A DNA stretch of 64,000 nt from Ctenosaura bakeri (Eukaryota > Chordata > Lepidosauria > Squamata > Iguanidae), in assembly GCA_948474755.1 (NCBI GenBank), contig CAOLHI010000625.1:496001-560000 (forward strand). The letters are read 5' to 3'. Each line of letters starts with the position of its first letter. Position 1 is the stretch's first letter. Both the position numbers and the translations under genes were made by a program. Under the pieces are notes generated by a model, which saw only the letters and a program-made list of their open reading frames with translations, was not told the DNA's origin and made no database searches. This document shows, one piece after another, positions 44,693-54,085 of the stretch.

Positions 44693-45389
44693 TATATGGA
44701 GGCTGGAACCTAATTACAAACAAGCATAGTATCGAACATGTTTACTGATTACATGGTGGACAAACTAAGGCAGGGATCTTAACATTTTGGATCATGAATA
44801 TATGTGTAAGAGCTGCTCTGAAATAAAGAGTTTTGTTTAATTCCTAGAATTTATAAAATACAGTCCCATTGCCACTCTGCCCTTTTATGTATAGAATTAC
44901 AGGAACATTTATAACAGAGCAGGGTGGACACAATTCTGCTGCTCCTCCGTAGACGGAACTAACTTTAGTAAGGCTTGTGGATTACATAAAGACAAGTCCT
45001 AGGATCCTATGGCATTCAAAAGAGCCAAATATTTCCATCACTCAGATCTGTGGGAGGTTTGGAAAACCAGCAACAACTCTGTTCTCCCCACCACATCCTT
45101 GCTTTGCAGCTAGATATTTCTGTGCAGTAAAGATGCATAAATCCAGTATGATTTGTTGAAGGTTCCTTTAAAAAAGTACTTTACACTATTCCCACTTTTG
45201 GTCCTTTATTGGTTTTTGTTTACTGGTCTTTCCCAGTTTGTCAGCTATTTTACTTATCCTTAGAAGAGTTTTTGTTGTAAAGCTTTGTGTGAGACAGAAA
45301 TGATTTAATTTCAGGTAATTATATTATTACTTCTTGCATTTTTCACTTTCCAATCTGTCTCCAATCAGTTAGAGTCATAAGGACTCTTA
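44693..45389. other. Sequence without a recognisable gene
   Basis: Nothing definable between the hAT element and the foldback repeat that hosts the L1. Confidence 0.45.
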
Positions 45390-45437
45390 CAGTTCAGTCC
45401 TATACCTAACTGTTCAGAAGTATGCCCCATTCATCTT

Positions 45438-47941
45438 TTTTTTTTAAATTTTTTTATTAAACTATAACACAAAAACAAACGAAAAATAAAACACCATGTG
45501 TTATACATAATGGTGAATTAAAAAACAAACAAACAAACAAAACAAAACAAAAAATTTTTTTCCTTCTTTTAAACAATGCAAACTTATATTATTGTTTTTC
45601 CCTTCCCCTAAAATCATAAACTTGTTCAGCTTGTTCCGTTCATACAACTTATACATTTTTGTTACGTATCTTCAATTCTTATTTTCATTATATTCATTTT
45701 TATTATTATACTTTCACTCTTAATTCAATATTTTTCACTCCCATTTAATCTCTTACTATTATTAATTATAAACTTATTACTTAATATCTCTAAAAATAAC
45801 CTCTCTCTAAAACCAATTACCTTTTAACTTTTTCCCCCTTTTAAACATTGAACATCACAAATCAAATTACATTTATAAATCACAAGTTTAACACACACAG
45901 ATAATAAACAATATAAAAATACAAAATAAAAGATAAAAGTAATAATAAAAAAAACCCCACCCCCCAGAGCCAACTTTTTATTTAATCCACTTTCCAAAAT
46001 TGCCATTCTTCTTTTAACAGGGTAGCATTACCATCTCTTTTCAAAACTTTTTCTAAAAATATTTTCCAAATTTCTTCAAAATCATTTGTTTTTACCAAAC
46101 CTTTCATAAACCTAATCCTACATGTTAGTTTATCATTAATTGCAATTTTCCACACTTCTTTATACCATTCTTCTATTTGAAATTTTTCATTTGTCTTCCT
46201 TTTTTTTTGCTATTATTAATCTCGCTGCAGTTAACAAATTTGTTATTAATTCTTTCTTTGCCTGAGTACACTCTACCTTATTATATATGGACAACAACGC
46301 TATATTTGGACATACTGGTATTTCTAATCCTATAATCTCTTTTATCTCTTTAAAAACCTTTTGCCAAAATTCCTTTATCTTGTTGCAATTCCACCACATA
46401 TGCATATATGTACCAATTTCTTGACATCCTCTCCAACACAATCTTGAATATTTCTCATCTATTTGATTTAATTACACTGGAGTCAAGTACCATTTCCAAA
46501 CTATTTTATAATAATTCTCTTTTATTCTTATTGATAATTTTTTAAATGGCGTTGTTCCCAAATTTTTCTCCATTCTTCTATATCTATAGTTTGTACTGTC
46601 TCTTCCTCCCATATTTTTCTAAGATAATCCTCTTCTTGTTCTTTTGCTAATATTTTATATATTTCACTTGTTGTACCTTTTAATATTTCATTTTCTTGCA
46701 TATTTTCTCTTTGAATAATAATTTGTTCAAATTTAGTATATTCTTTAAAATCCTTAACATATCTTTTCATACTCTTTGTCCATTGCTCTAGTTGTATATA
46801 ATTTAACCAAGATATCTTAGTTTCCTGCAATCTCTCTTTCATTCTTTCTTTCTTTATCATTATTTTCATCCAATCTTTTAATCTATATATTTTTTGTTTT
46901 TTTATTTCTTTCTCTATTATTTCTCTTAAATTTATTGGAAATTTTTCCATCATTACTATCGGAGTTAATATTGATATATCCGGTCTCAATTTTCTTTTAT
47001 TTTTCTTCCATATTTCTATTATATTTTTTATAAAAGGATTTTCTATTTTTTCCATTTCTTTCTTTGAAAAATTCCTAAAAAATATATTTTCTAATTTCAT
47101 CTCAATATTCTTATCTTCTGTCTCTAACCAATCTAAATCACCGTTTCCTGAAACTCCATCTATGATATATCTCAATTCATTTGCATAATAATACCATTTT
47201 AAATTTGGAAGTCCCAGGCCACCTTCTTTTTTACTTTTATACCAATATTTCTTATTAATCCTCGATTTCTTATTTCCATTACAAAAATTATTTAATATCT
47301 TTTGCCACTCCTTTAACTCTTCCTCTGATACTTTTATTGGTAACATTCTAAACAAAAAATTAATTTTAGGTAAAATTTTCATTTTTACCACTGCTATTCT
47401 ACCAAACCACGATAACTTTATATTTTTATAATCCTCTAATTTCCGTTTAATTTCTAATCTTAATTTCTTGAAATTTTTTTCTTGTAGTCCTTGTAAATTT
47501 TTTGTAATATCTATTCCTAAATATTTAATTGATTCTTTTACTTTAAGTAATCCTCTTTTACTACTTATAAATTTTTGTACTTCTTCTTTAGTATAATTAA
47601 ATAACATTATTTCTGATTTGGCCCAATTTATTTTCAATCCTGTCTTCTCCCCAAACTCTTTTAAATGTTTATCTATTCTATCTATCTTTTCAACCGGATC
47701 TTTAATTGTCAACAATGTGTCATCTGCAAATAAGCTTATTTTATTTTTCTCCTTAGCTCCAATTCCTTCCAAATTCTCATCATTTCTTATCACATTCGCT
47801 AATATTTCTATAACTATTGCAAATAAAACTGGAGATAATGGACATCCTTGTCTCGTTCCTCTTGTTATTTGAATCTGATCTGTAAATCCATCATTTACCA
47901 TCACTACAGATGTATTATATGAATATAATTGATTTATTAAC
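45438..47941 (-). mobile_element. 5'-truncated L1 retrotransposon
   Basis: A minus-strand L1 copy. Its A-rich tail appears as T/A-rich sequence from 45438. The 5' end is truncated inside the ORF2 reverse transcriptase at 47941. The target duplication ATGCCCCATTCATCTT is perfect over 16 bp (45422-45437 and 47942-47957). The nick site on the + strand is CATCTT/AATA, compatible with an L1 endonuclease. The 3' UTR (about 45438-46180) is AT-rich with runs of AAAC on the + strand. ORF1, the endonuclease domain and the promoter are absent, so this copy cannot move by itself. Confidence 0.95.
46187..47941 (-). pseudogene. L1 ORF2 fragment: partial reverse transcriptase and C-terminal zinc knuckle
   Basis: The long frame 46528-47943 encodes 471 codons. 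Its first Met codon is made partly from the flanking duplication and is not a real start. It contains RT motif RGTRQGCPLSP (about residues 28-38) and the catalytic FADD box (72-75), then KINWAKSE and a long Lys/Ile/Glu-rich thumb and connection region. Near 46540 a one-base frame shift ends this frame; the homologous reading continues in another frame, meets a TAA near 46463, and resumes into 46187-46441. That last part carries the L1 Cys-x3-Cys-x7-His-x4-Cys knuckle (CWRGCQEIGTYMHMWWNC). Two lesions plus 5' truncation make it non-functional. The AT-rich codon use (many Lys, Ile, Asn) fits squamate L1. Confidence 0.92.
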
Positions 47942-47957
47942 ATGCCCCATTCATCTT

Positions 47958-48914
47958 AATAGAACTTACTCCCAGGAAAGTGAATATAGGATTACAGCTT
48001 TAGTCATCTCAGTTGGCAGGGCCTAATTATTTTTATTCTAATTAACAGTGGTTGTCTTTGTTCTGAAGACCCACAGATCCAGTCAGGCAGGCAAAAAGCT
48101 GGACATATGACAAGACCGACTTCCATTTATTTTGATTTCCACTGAATTCCTATCTTTTGAAGAATTGCTAAATTGATACACTTTGGAGTGAGGGATTTTT
48201 TAAAGTAGTGGGGCAAATTATGAGTATGTTTTCTTGGAAATAAGTCCAGCTATGTTCATTACAGCTTATTTTCCAGTTATATCTGCATAAAATGGGAGTC
48301 TTTGCCACCAAAGGAAATAAAAGACATCTAAAAAAAGTGACAGCAGTTTTCAGTCCCTTACTTATAGTTAAAATTGGTAAGGCAATATCTTCATAAACAC
48401 TGTTGAAATTGTGGACATACTTCAGAACAGTTATTTCTAGGGTGAATTCACTTAATATACTGATATGGTCATTATCAAATGATAAGCACATGTTTTGCTC
48501 ATCTTGAAAAAGAAATGTCTTCCATGACAACTATTTTCACTCATGATTATCACATGATAAACATGAACACGTGACCTAATCTTTAGTGAAAAAGGAGGTG
48601 GAAGAGTAGTTTTAAAAATTACATTCAGTGCCAATCAGTTGTGAAGGTTGTTAGTTTGGACTGAATAAGATAAACTACCGGTAAGTAGATTTTTCAAAAA
48701 GTGCCATAACAAGGCATAGTGACTATAGTGGGTGGTGACTACTAAAGTTCTGTGGGATTTATAGGGCTTTTAAATGCCCTAAGATGCCATTTGGATGCTG
48801 CATGACATCTGTTCAGAGAAGAAAACAGAGAACAGAAAGAGGAAATTATAAATTGATAAACACTTTTTGTGTTCGTTGCACATGAAGACGTGTGTGTGTG
48901 TATACATATTCTCA
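47958..48914. other. Sequence without a recognisable gene
   Basis: After the right arm of the foldback repeat there is nothing identifiable. Confidence 0.45.
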
Positions 48915-49172
48915 CTAGAAGCAAAGATGGCTGAGCTGAGGCTGTTGTACTTGGGACATATAATGAGACAATATGACTCATTCAAAAAGGTGATAATGGA
49001 AAGTGGAAGGCAGTAGGAAAAGCAGGAAACCACACTGCAGGTGGTTTCATCCAATCAAGGAAGTTACAGCCCTGAGTTTGCAAGACCTGCATAAGGCAGC
49101 TGATGATTGTGGCTATTGGAGTTCTCTCCCTCATAGGTTGCCTTGATGGCAAATAACAACAGCAATATAGAC
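48915..49172 (+). mobile_element. Bov-B (RTE) LINE 3' end
   Basis: Broken-frame translation gives KMAELRLLYLGHIMRQYDS followed by sequence rich in Lys/Gln, matching the Bov-B ORF2 C-terminal RL-YFGHIMRR-DSLEK pattern I recall. Nucleotide landmarks include GGCAGTAGGAAAAGCAGGAA and TCAATCAAGGAAG-like sequence. The 3' tail GGTTGCCTTGATGGCAAATAA resembles the tail of the SINEs. Stops and indels show decay. Confidence 0.75.
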
Positions 49173-50758
49173 AAACAGGCAATCAGACATTACTTCCTTA
49201 TGAAAAAATATGACAACATCATCTGAAATAAGTGTGCACATAGATTTGATGTTCAACTATGGAACAAAGAGACCAGACACAAAGCTAGGTTAACTAAGGG
49301 CTACTTTATTTTGACCTGTCCTATTTAAAATGTTGTTGGCCTGAAAAACACAAGGGGGGTGGGGACCAACCTGATACAAGTCCAGCTGATGCCAGGGTCA
49401 CAGCATGACAACCTGCTCAGCCTACCCATGAGCAAGAACACCTCAGCCCCAGGGGCAATCCACATTGTTTTGATGGCTGCCCAGCATCCTGGAAGGTAGC
49501 CTAGGGACTCCCACCCAAGCTGCAGGACACTAAAAGTGAGAACGTTATTCCCAGGTTAACCTTGAGGATAGCCTTCTTCACCAATCCCCTTGGCCACAGG
49601 GCCCTAAAGAGGGGGTTCCAGAGCCCTACCCTACAACAAAGGGGTACCAACAGGTTGTTCTTATTTTCCCCCCATTACCTGCCAGAGGACAACCTATTTA
49701 ATGACACCACCCAGAGCTAATTTTCCCAATTCCATCAAATACAGTATGGGATAGGAAAAAAAAAAAACTTGAGGAAAAGGGGGGAAATTCCTATCTGATC
49801 CCAAAGCAACCACATTAACCCACACTGCATTTGTGGCAGGAGGACAGGCAAACACTGAAAGTCAAATGGCACGAGTATGGGACAGACTGCTTGCTGTCTT
49901 ACTTGGCCCTGTCATGTACCTTGATCTGTTGCTTAGCACCAATCAAACATCACTCTCTGGTCTTACTCCATGGAGGTCATCAAAAGCTTACACTCCTCTG
50001 CAGTGATGTTCGCTGTGTGAGTCCAGGTAAGTATCTTTCACAATTCCTGTTTTGCCGACTGTACAATTGTCTGACACCTGTGGTGTAGTTTGTTTGCTTT
50101 TTCAGACATACAAAAACCTCGTACATGAAATGGCCCCTAGGAATTTATGCTCTCAGTTCCAACATTTCTTACTACTGTTATGACAGACTTGGGGGCAAAG
50201 AGTGGTTTTTTTTCTTTTTGTGCTTCCACAGATGTATGCTTGCTAATGCAGTATGAATAGGAGGAGAATCTGTAGGGGAGATTTACAAGTGGGGGGGGCA
50301 CTTGACCCTACTGGTGCCCATTCATTCTTCACCACAAATGCTAATTAGACTGTTTCAATCTGTCATACTTTTGGTCTTAGAGAGGAAAGGAGAAAATAGT
50401 TTAAAATGGTGTGAGGGCATTTGTAGGTTTAAAAATTTGTTGCTAAGGAAATAGTCAAATATACCCTCTTTATAATCCTTGCCTGCAAAATGTTTTTTGT
50501 CCTATGGAAACGCAGTACAGGGAATCTGTTTGCTTGTACTGTGTGGTTTCATTCCAAATACAACTACTGTAATCAAAAGCAAAGCATTCATTTTTCTCTA
50601 ATAGACTTCAAACATGTGTAACAGCTGCAGAAGTTTTAGATTTTTCTTGCTTTAGAGATTTGCCTATGCTGCCATTTTACCAGAAGCAGCATTAAGACAT
50701 TTGAATTCAAACTGGCATTTGGTGGTCATGAGTCGAGAGGGACAAGGCAGGATAATTG
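49173..50758. other. Sequence without a gene; GC-richer block at 49280-49740
   Basis: 49280-49740 is C-rich and unlike its surroundings, and ends near an A run (49760). It may be an unrecognised retroelement fragment. No exon is supported. Confidence 0.4.
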
Positions 50759-50990
50759 TATATTTGCCTTCAAATCACCTGTGGATTTATGAGGATCCCA
50801 TAATTTCATGGGTTTTCTTAGACAAGGAACACTCAGAGGTGATTTTGCCAGTTCCTTCCTCTAAAACATAGCTTACTACAGCACCTGGAATTCATTGGCG
50901 ATCTCCCATCCAAGTACTAACCAGGGCTGACCATGCACAGCTTCCATAGCTGACCTTGCATAGCTCTTAGGGTATTTAGACTTGGCCTAT
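50759..50990 (-). mobile_element. 5S-rRNA-derived SINE
   Basis: The + strand reads GCCTTCAAATCACCTGTGG (tail), then ACTCAGAGGTGATTTTGCC, then GATCTCCCATCCAAGTACTA, ACCAGGGCTGACCATGC and AGCTTCCATAGCTGACC. The last part is the complement of the 5S rRNA segment GGAAGCTAAGCAGGGTCG...TAGTACTTGGATGGGAGA. This copy preserves the 5S part best. Confidence 0.9.
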
Positions 50991-51056
50991 CATTATCACC
51001 ATCTCCAGCCCTAGGATGAGGATTGCAACACAGTAACTTAAACTATTCAAATGTAT

Positions 51057-51230
51057 GGCCATTTGCTCACTAGACTGTTATAGCGCTATTATTCCACTTC
51101 CAACATCCTATGGAATCCTGGGGTTTGCAGTTTAGGGAGAAGTCCCTCTCCCTAAACTGCAAACCCCAGGATTCCATAGGATGTTGGAAGTGGAATAATA
51201 GCGCTATAACAGTCTAGTGCGGAAATGGCC
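51057..51230. mobile_element. Near-perfect foldback Harbinger-like MITE
   Basis: A 174-bp almost perfect hairpin: the arms are about 83 bases with very few mismatches, and the loop is a few bases. Ends are GGCCATTTGCTCACTAG and CTAGTGCGGAAATGGCC, flanked by TAT on both sides (51054-51056 and 51231-51233). Probably the youngest copy in the window. Confidence 0.95.
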
Positions 51231-51233
51231 TAT

Positions 51234-51892
51234 GTGGCTTTCAGGGATGAGAAATAGGGTACTTCTAAAGGAGGCTTCTACTATGCAGTCACCCTGTCTC
51301 GAACATGGAATTTTACCAAGGACCCAGACATTGTCTTTCTTTTGTAACTCATCTGTGTTTCTCTATTGAATCTTTCATCTTTCCTCCTCCCATAGAAACT
51401 CCATGAATGTGGGATGGATGAAAGAACTTCAGATTGTCTTTTGGCTGGTAGTTCTAGGCTGGTAGTTCTAGGACCTAATACCCTCACAGTAAGAATAAGC
51501 ATTATGCTGTCTGAAAATACCCTTAGCATAGAATATAAACCTAGTCTACACAATATTGCCTCCTGAGCTACCAGTCTGGTTCAAAGTACTAAATAAGCAC
51601 TTCTGTGTGAAAAATTGGCATGCTGCATACTATATTTTTGATAGCTAGTTGTGTCCTTTAGGTCATTTTGACCTAGGGAACAGATAGTAAAATGTATTTC
51701 AAAAATGTAGATTGTATATATGGAGTGGAAGTGTTTGAAAATAAGAGCAGCAACATATGTTGAAGTACTGCATGCACATGGTCAGCCAAAAAATGTTTTC
51801 CTGGGAAAGGCAAAGAACTTGATGATGCTCTACCACCAGGGACAGAAGTGAATTGGACAACAGGCAACTGCGATTTACTTCAGTCAGGGTGT
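51234..51892. other. Sequence without a recognisable gene
   Basis: Contains a small tandem duplication around 51445-51472 (GGCTGGTAGTTCTA twice). Confidence 0.5.
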
Positions 51893-52371
51893 AACAGAAG
51901 GCTAGTTCAGGGCTGGAGAGAGTTTATATGGAATGCACAGTGCTGTTCACACCTGGACATATCCAGAGAAAGCATAGAAATCAAGTCCTATGGGGATCGG
52001 TTGAGGGAGTTTGGTATTTTTAGCTTGGAAAAGAAGAAGTATGATAACTATTTTGAAATATTTAGGTGCTGTCAAATGGAAGATAGATTTTTTTTTTTTT
52101 TGGCTGCTACAGAGGATAGTACTTAAACTAATATATTCAGATTAGAAGAAAGGAGATCTTCATTCAACATTAGGAAAACTTCCTGAGGGTAAGGACTGTG
52201 CAAGAGTAAAACAGACTGCCTGGGAGGCTGGACTATCCTCCACTGGACGTCTTTAAATAGAGGCTGGATGACTTGTCTTTTGGGAATGCTTTAGCTGTGG
52301 GTTCTTATGGTGGCGGGGATTGGACCCGATGGTTCAATTCTTTCCAGTGCTGTGGTTCCAAATGAATGAAG
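51893..52371 (+). mobile_element. CR1 LINE 3' end
   Basis: Follows the CR1 3' region in order: CCTATGGGGATCGGTTGAGG, TTTAGCTTGGAAAAGAAG, AACATTAGGAAAACTTCCTG, GTCTTTAAATAGAGGCTGG, GGATTGGACCCGATGG and TTCTTTCCAGTGCTGTGG. The ATTCTATG-type terminus has decayed. It ends about 130 bp before the CpG island. Confidence 0.8.
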
Positions 52372-52520
52372 TGGTTGGAGAGATCAGGAGGGGCAGGCGA
52401 GTCACTGCGGTTGCCCCTCAGCATCAGCTACCTGAGGCAGTCGCTTCACCCTGTCAGAGGGTAAAGTCGCAGATGCAGCCCCATTTTAGGAACATTTGAG
52501 ATAGGTCCATCCTGCAAGGA

Positions 52521-52546
52521 ACTTCCGATGTGGCCGAAATCGGAAG
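52521..52546. promoter_or_regulatory. Pair of ETS-family motifs
   Basis: ACTTCCG (52521-52527, the complement of CGGAAGT) and CGGAAG (52541-52546) face each other 13 bases apart at the left edge of the CpG island. Paired ETS sites are common in CpG-island promoters. Binding is inferred from the motif only. Confidence 0.4.
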
Positions 52547-52894
52547 CGTGTCCCCCGTCTCGGTTGCGCACCCTGGATTTCCACGGCTTGCGACCGGCGA
52601 GGGCTGCGGAGAAGGGGCTCCGTCCAGCCCGGGCAACGCAGCACTCGCTATTTTGCTCCGCGGTGTCGCCGCGAGGGTTCCACCCTCGCCTTTGGCCGCC
52701 GCAGCTCCTGTTCTGGGAAGCGCCGAGGAACTTTTAATCAAACTTCTGTATTTTTAGCCTGGGCAGGGGCCTTGCGGAGGAGGAGGGCTCACGGCGAGCT
52801 CTCCGGGGACTCCAGAGAGCGGGTACAGGGCGCTCGGCGAGGAGCAGCCCGCAGCTTTGGGCAGGGCTCGGGCAGTGCTTGGCTCAGGGCGCTC

Positions 52895-52909
52895 GCCGCC
52901 GCCGCCGCC
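52895..52909. repeat. (GCC)5 trinucleotide repeat
   Basis: Five perfect units in the probable first exon or promoter. Confidence 0.95.
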
Positions 52910-53000
52910 AGCCAGTCACCAGCGGCAGCGGAGGAGGCGGCGGCGGCTGTAAAACGGCCTCCTTCTTTCAGACCCGAACGAGCGTGAGGGAAGAGGACCA

Positions 53001-53018
53001 GCCGCCGCCGCCGCCGCC
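53001..53018. repeat. (GCC)6 trinucleotide repeat
   Basis: Six perfect units about 90 bases after the previous run. Such GC triplet repeats are typical of 5' UTRs and can be polymorphic in length. Confidence 0.95.
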
Positions 53019-53541
53019 AAGCTGAGCAATTAGCTTCGGCCGCTTGCTGAGGGGAGGCGGCGGATGAGAGGCACCACGCCTCCCTCCTGCCCCCCTCTCA
53101 CCGCCCCTCCTTCTCTCCCTCGCTCGCTCTCTCTCTCCCACCCGCTGCCCGGTGTGTGGTGCAGCGCGCGCGGCTCAGGAGCGGTCGGGCGGCTGGAGGC
53201 GAGACGGAGGAGAGGGCTGGCGGCGGGGCTGAACCCAACTCGACGTCTTCTTTCCGTCCCTGCGCTCAGGAAAGTGCGAGGAGCAGGGACCGAAGACAGC
53301 CAGACGGGGAGGAGGAGAGGAGGGGCGCCGGCGCGCGCGGAGTAGCGCGCGAGGCGGGCGGGCAAGAGCTCCTGTCGATGGGGAGAGATGCTGTGAGGTT
53401 CTGAAGCCCACGGAGGGCAGAAGTTGCTGCGGAGGGGGGAGGAGGAGGAGGAGGCCGCCGATGCCCCCACGTGTCCCCAGCAGTTGTATTGTTTCGGACT
53501 TGCCTGGCTGAAGCGGTCGGCGACGGGTGGGAAGCGCCCCC

Positions 53542-53550
53542 AAGGTCAGT
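53542..53550 (+). other. Candidate splice donor closing the first exon
   Basis: AAG/GTCAGT, with GT at 53545-53546, matches the donor consensus at most positions. It lies in the right half of the island, where a first exon would be expected to end. A second donor-like AGG/GTGAGG lies near 53857. Neither is confirmed. Confidence 0.4.
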
Positions 53551-54019
53551 GTCCGGCGGCGAAGGCGGGAGTACGGCTCCGTTAGGTCTCCCCCACGCGG
53601 GCTGCCTTGTTCACTTTTTCTGTGGGAAGTTGTGTGGGGCCGGTCGTGGGGTGGGGTGGCGCGGAGCTCGGGGGGGGGCGGTCGGTCGGCAGGAGCCGCG
53701 GGGTCTCCGTCGCGGCACTTTCTTTGCGCACGCGTAGGCGGGTGGAACTTGCCCAGGGAGAAGGTGGCGCGGGCATAGAGCCCACTTGCCCCTCTCAGGG
53801 GCGGGGAGATGGGGGTGGTGGTGCGGGGGAAAGTCTGGGGCGAGCGCGACCCACTGGGAGGGTGAGGAGTCGCTGGAACGGTCCAGGCACAGCGGGGCTC
53901 AGCATTGCGTCTGCGCTTCCCTGCCAAGACGAACGCATGCTGTAGGGTTTAAAGAGAGGTTAGAGGAGGGAAGCGAGCGCAAAACTTGACTTGTGGCTGA
54001 ATCGGTCTCTTGTAGATGT

Positions 54020-54085
54020 AACCATTTATTGAATTATGCCTTTCTCACAAAGATCGCAAGGGCGGCGTATAAGGCGTATAGGGGA
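54020..54085 (-). mobile_element. Short L2-like tail fragment
   Basis: The + strand reads TTTATTGAATTATGCCTTTC and GATCGCAAGGGCGGCGTATA. The complement resembles the CCGCCTT...AAAGGC..ATAAATAAA tail of L2-like LINEs. It lies just after the CpG island. Confidence 0.45.

Larger units (their letters stand above)
45390..47997. repeat. Older foldback repeat split by the L1 insertion
   Basis: The left arm (45390-45437: CAGTCCTATACC, AGTATGCCCCATT) and right arm (47942-47997: AGAACTTACTCCCAGG, ATAGGATTACAGC) are roughly 65 percent complementary and together resemble a common squamate palindromic repeat. A single arm occurs near 11920. The L1 lies at its centre. Confidence 0.6.
52505..53990 (+). promoter_or_regulatory. 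CpG island: probable promoter and first exon of an unidentified gene
   Basis: About 1.5 kb of high GC content, dense in CpG, with no transposon ends or internal repeats of the MITE families. It contains two ETS-type motifs at the left edge, GCC trinucleotide runs, pyrimidine-rich CTCTCTCTC tracts (53110-53140) and a splice-donor candidate at 53545. Short ATG-started frames (53064, 53377, 53461) end quickly or encode low-complexity peptides, so any exon here is probably 5' UTR. The + strand is preferred because of the donor and because sequence to the right looks intronic, but a divergent promoter is not excluded. The gene cannot be named: no coding exon lies in the window. Confidence 0.75.

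Noticed and set aside
47618..47872. An 84-codon + strand frame
   Set aside because: It is the antisense shadow of the L1 reverse transcriptase region.
53175..53927. A 250-codon minus-strand open frame in the CpG island
   Set aside because: The translation is low-complexity Pro/Arg/Ser from CpG-rich DNA, with several similar frames on both strands. There is no domain, and it runs against the likely transcript.
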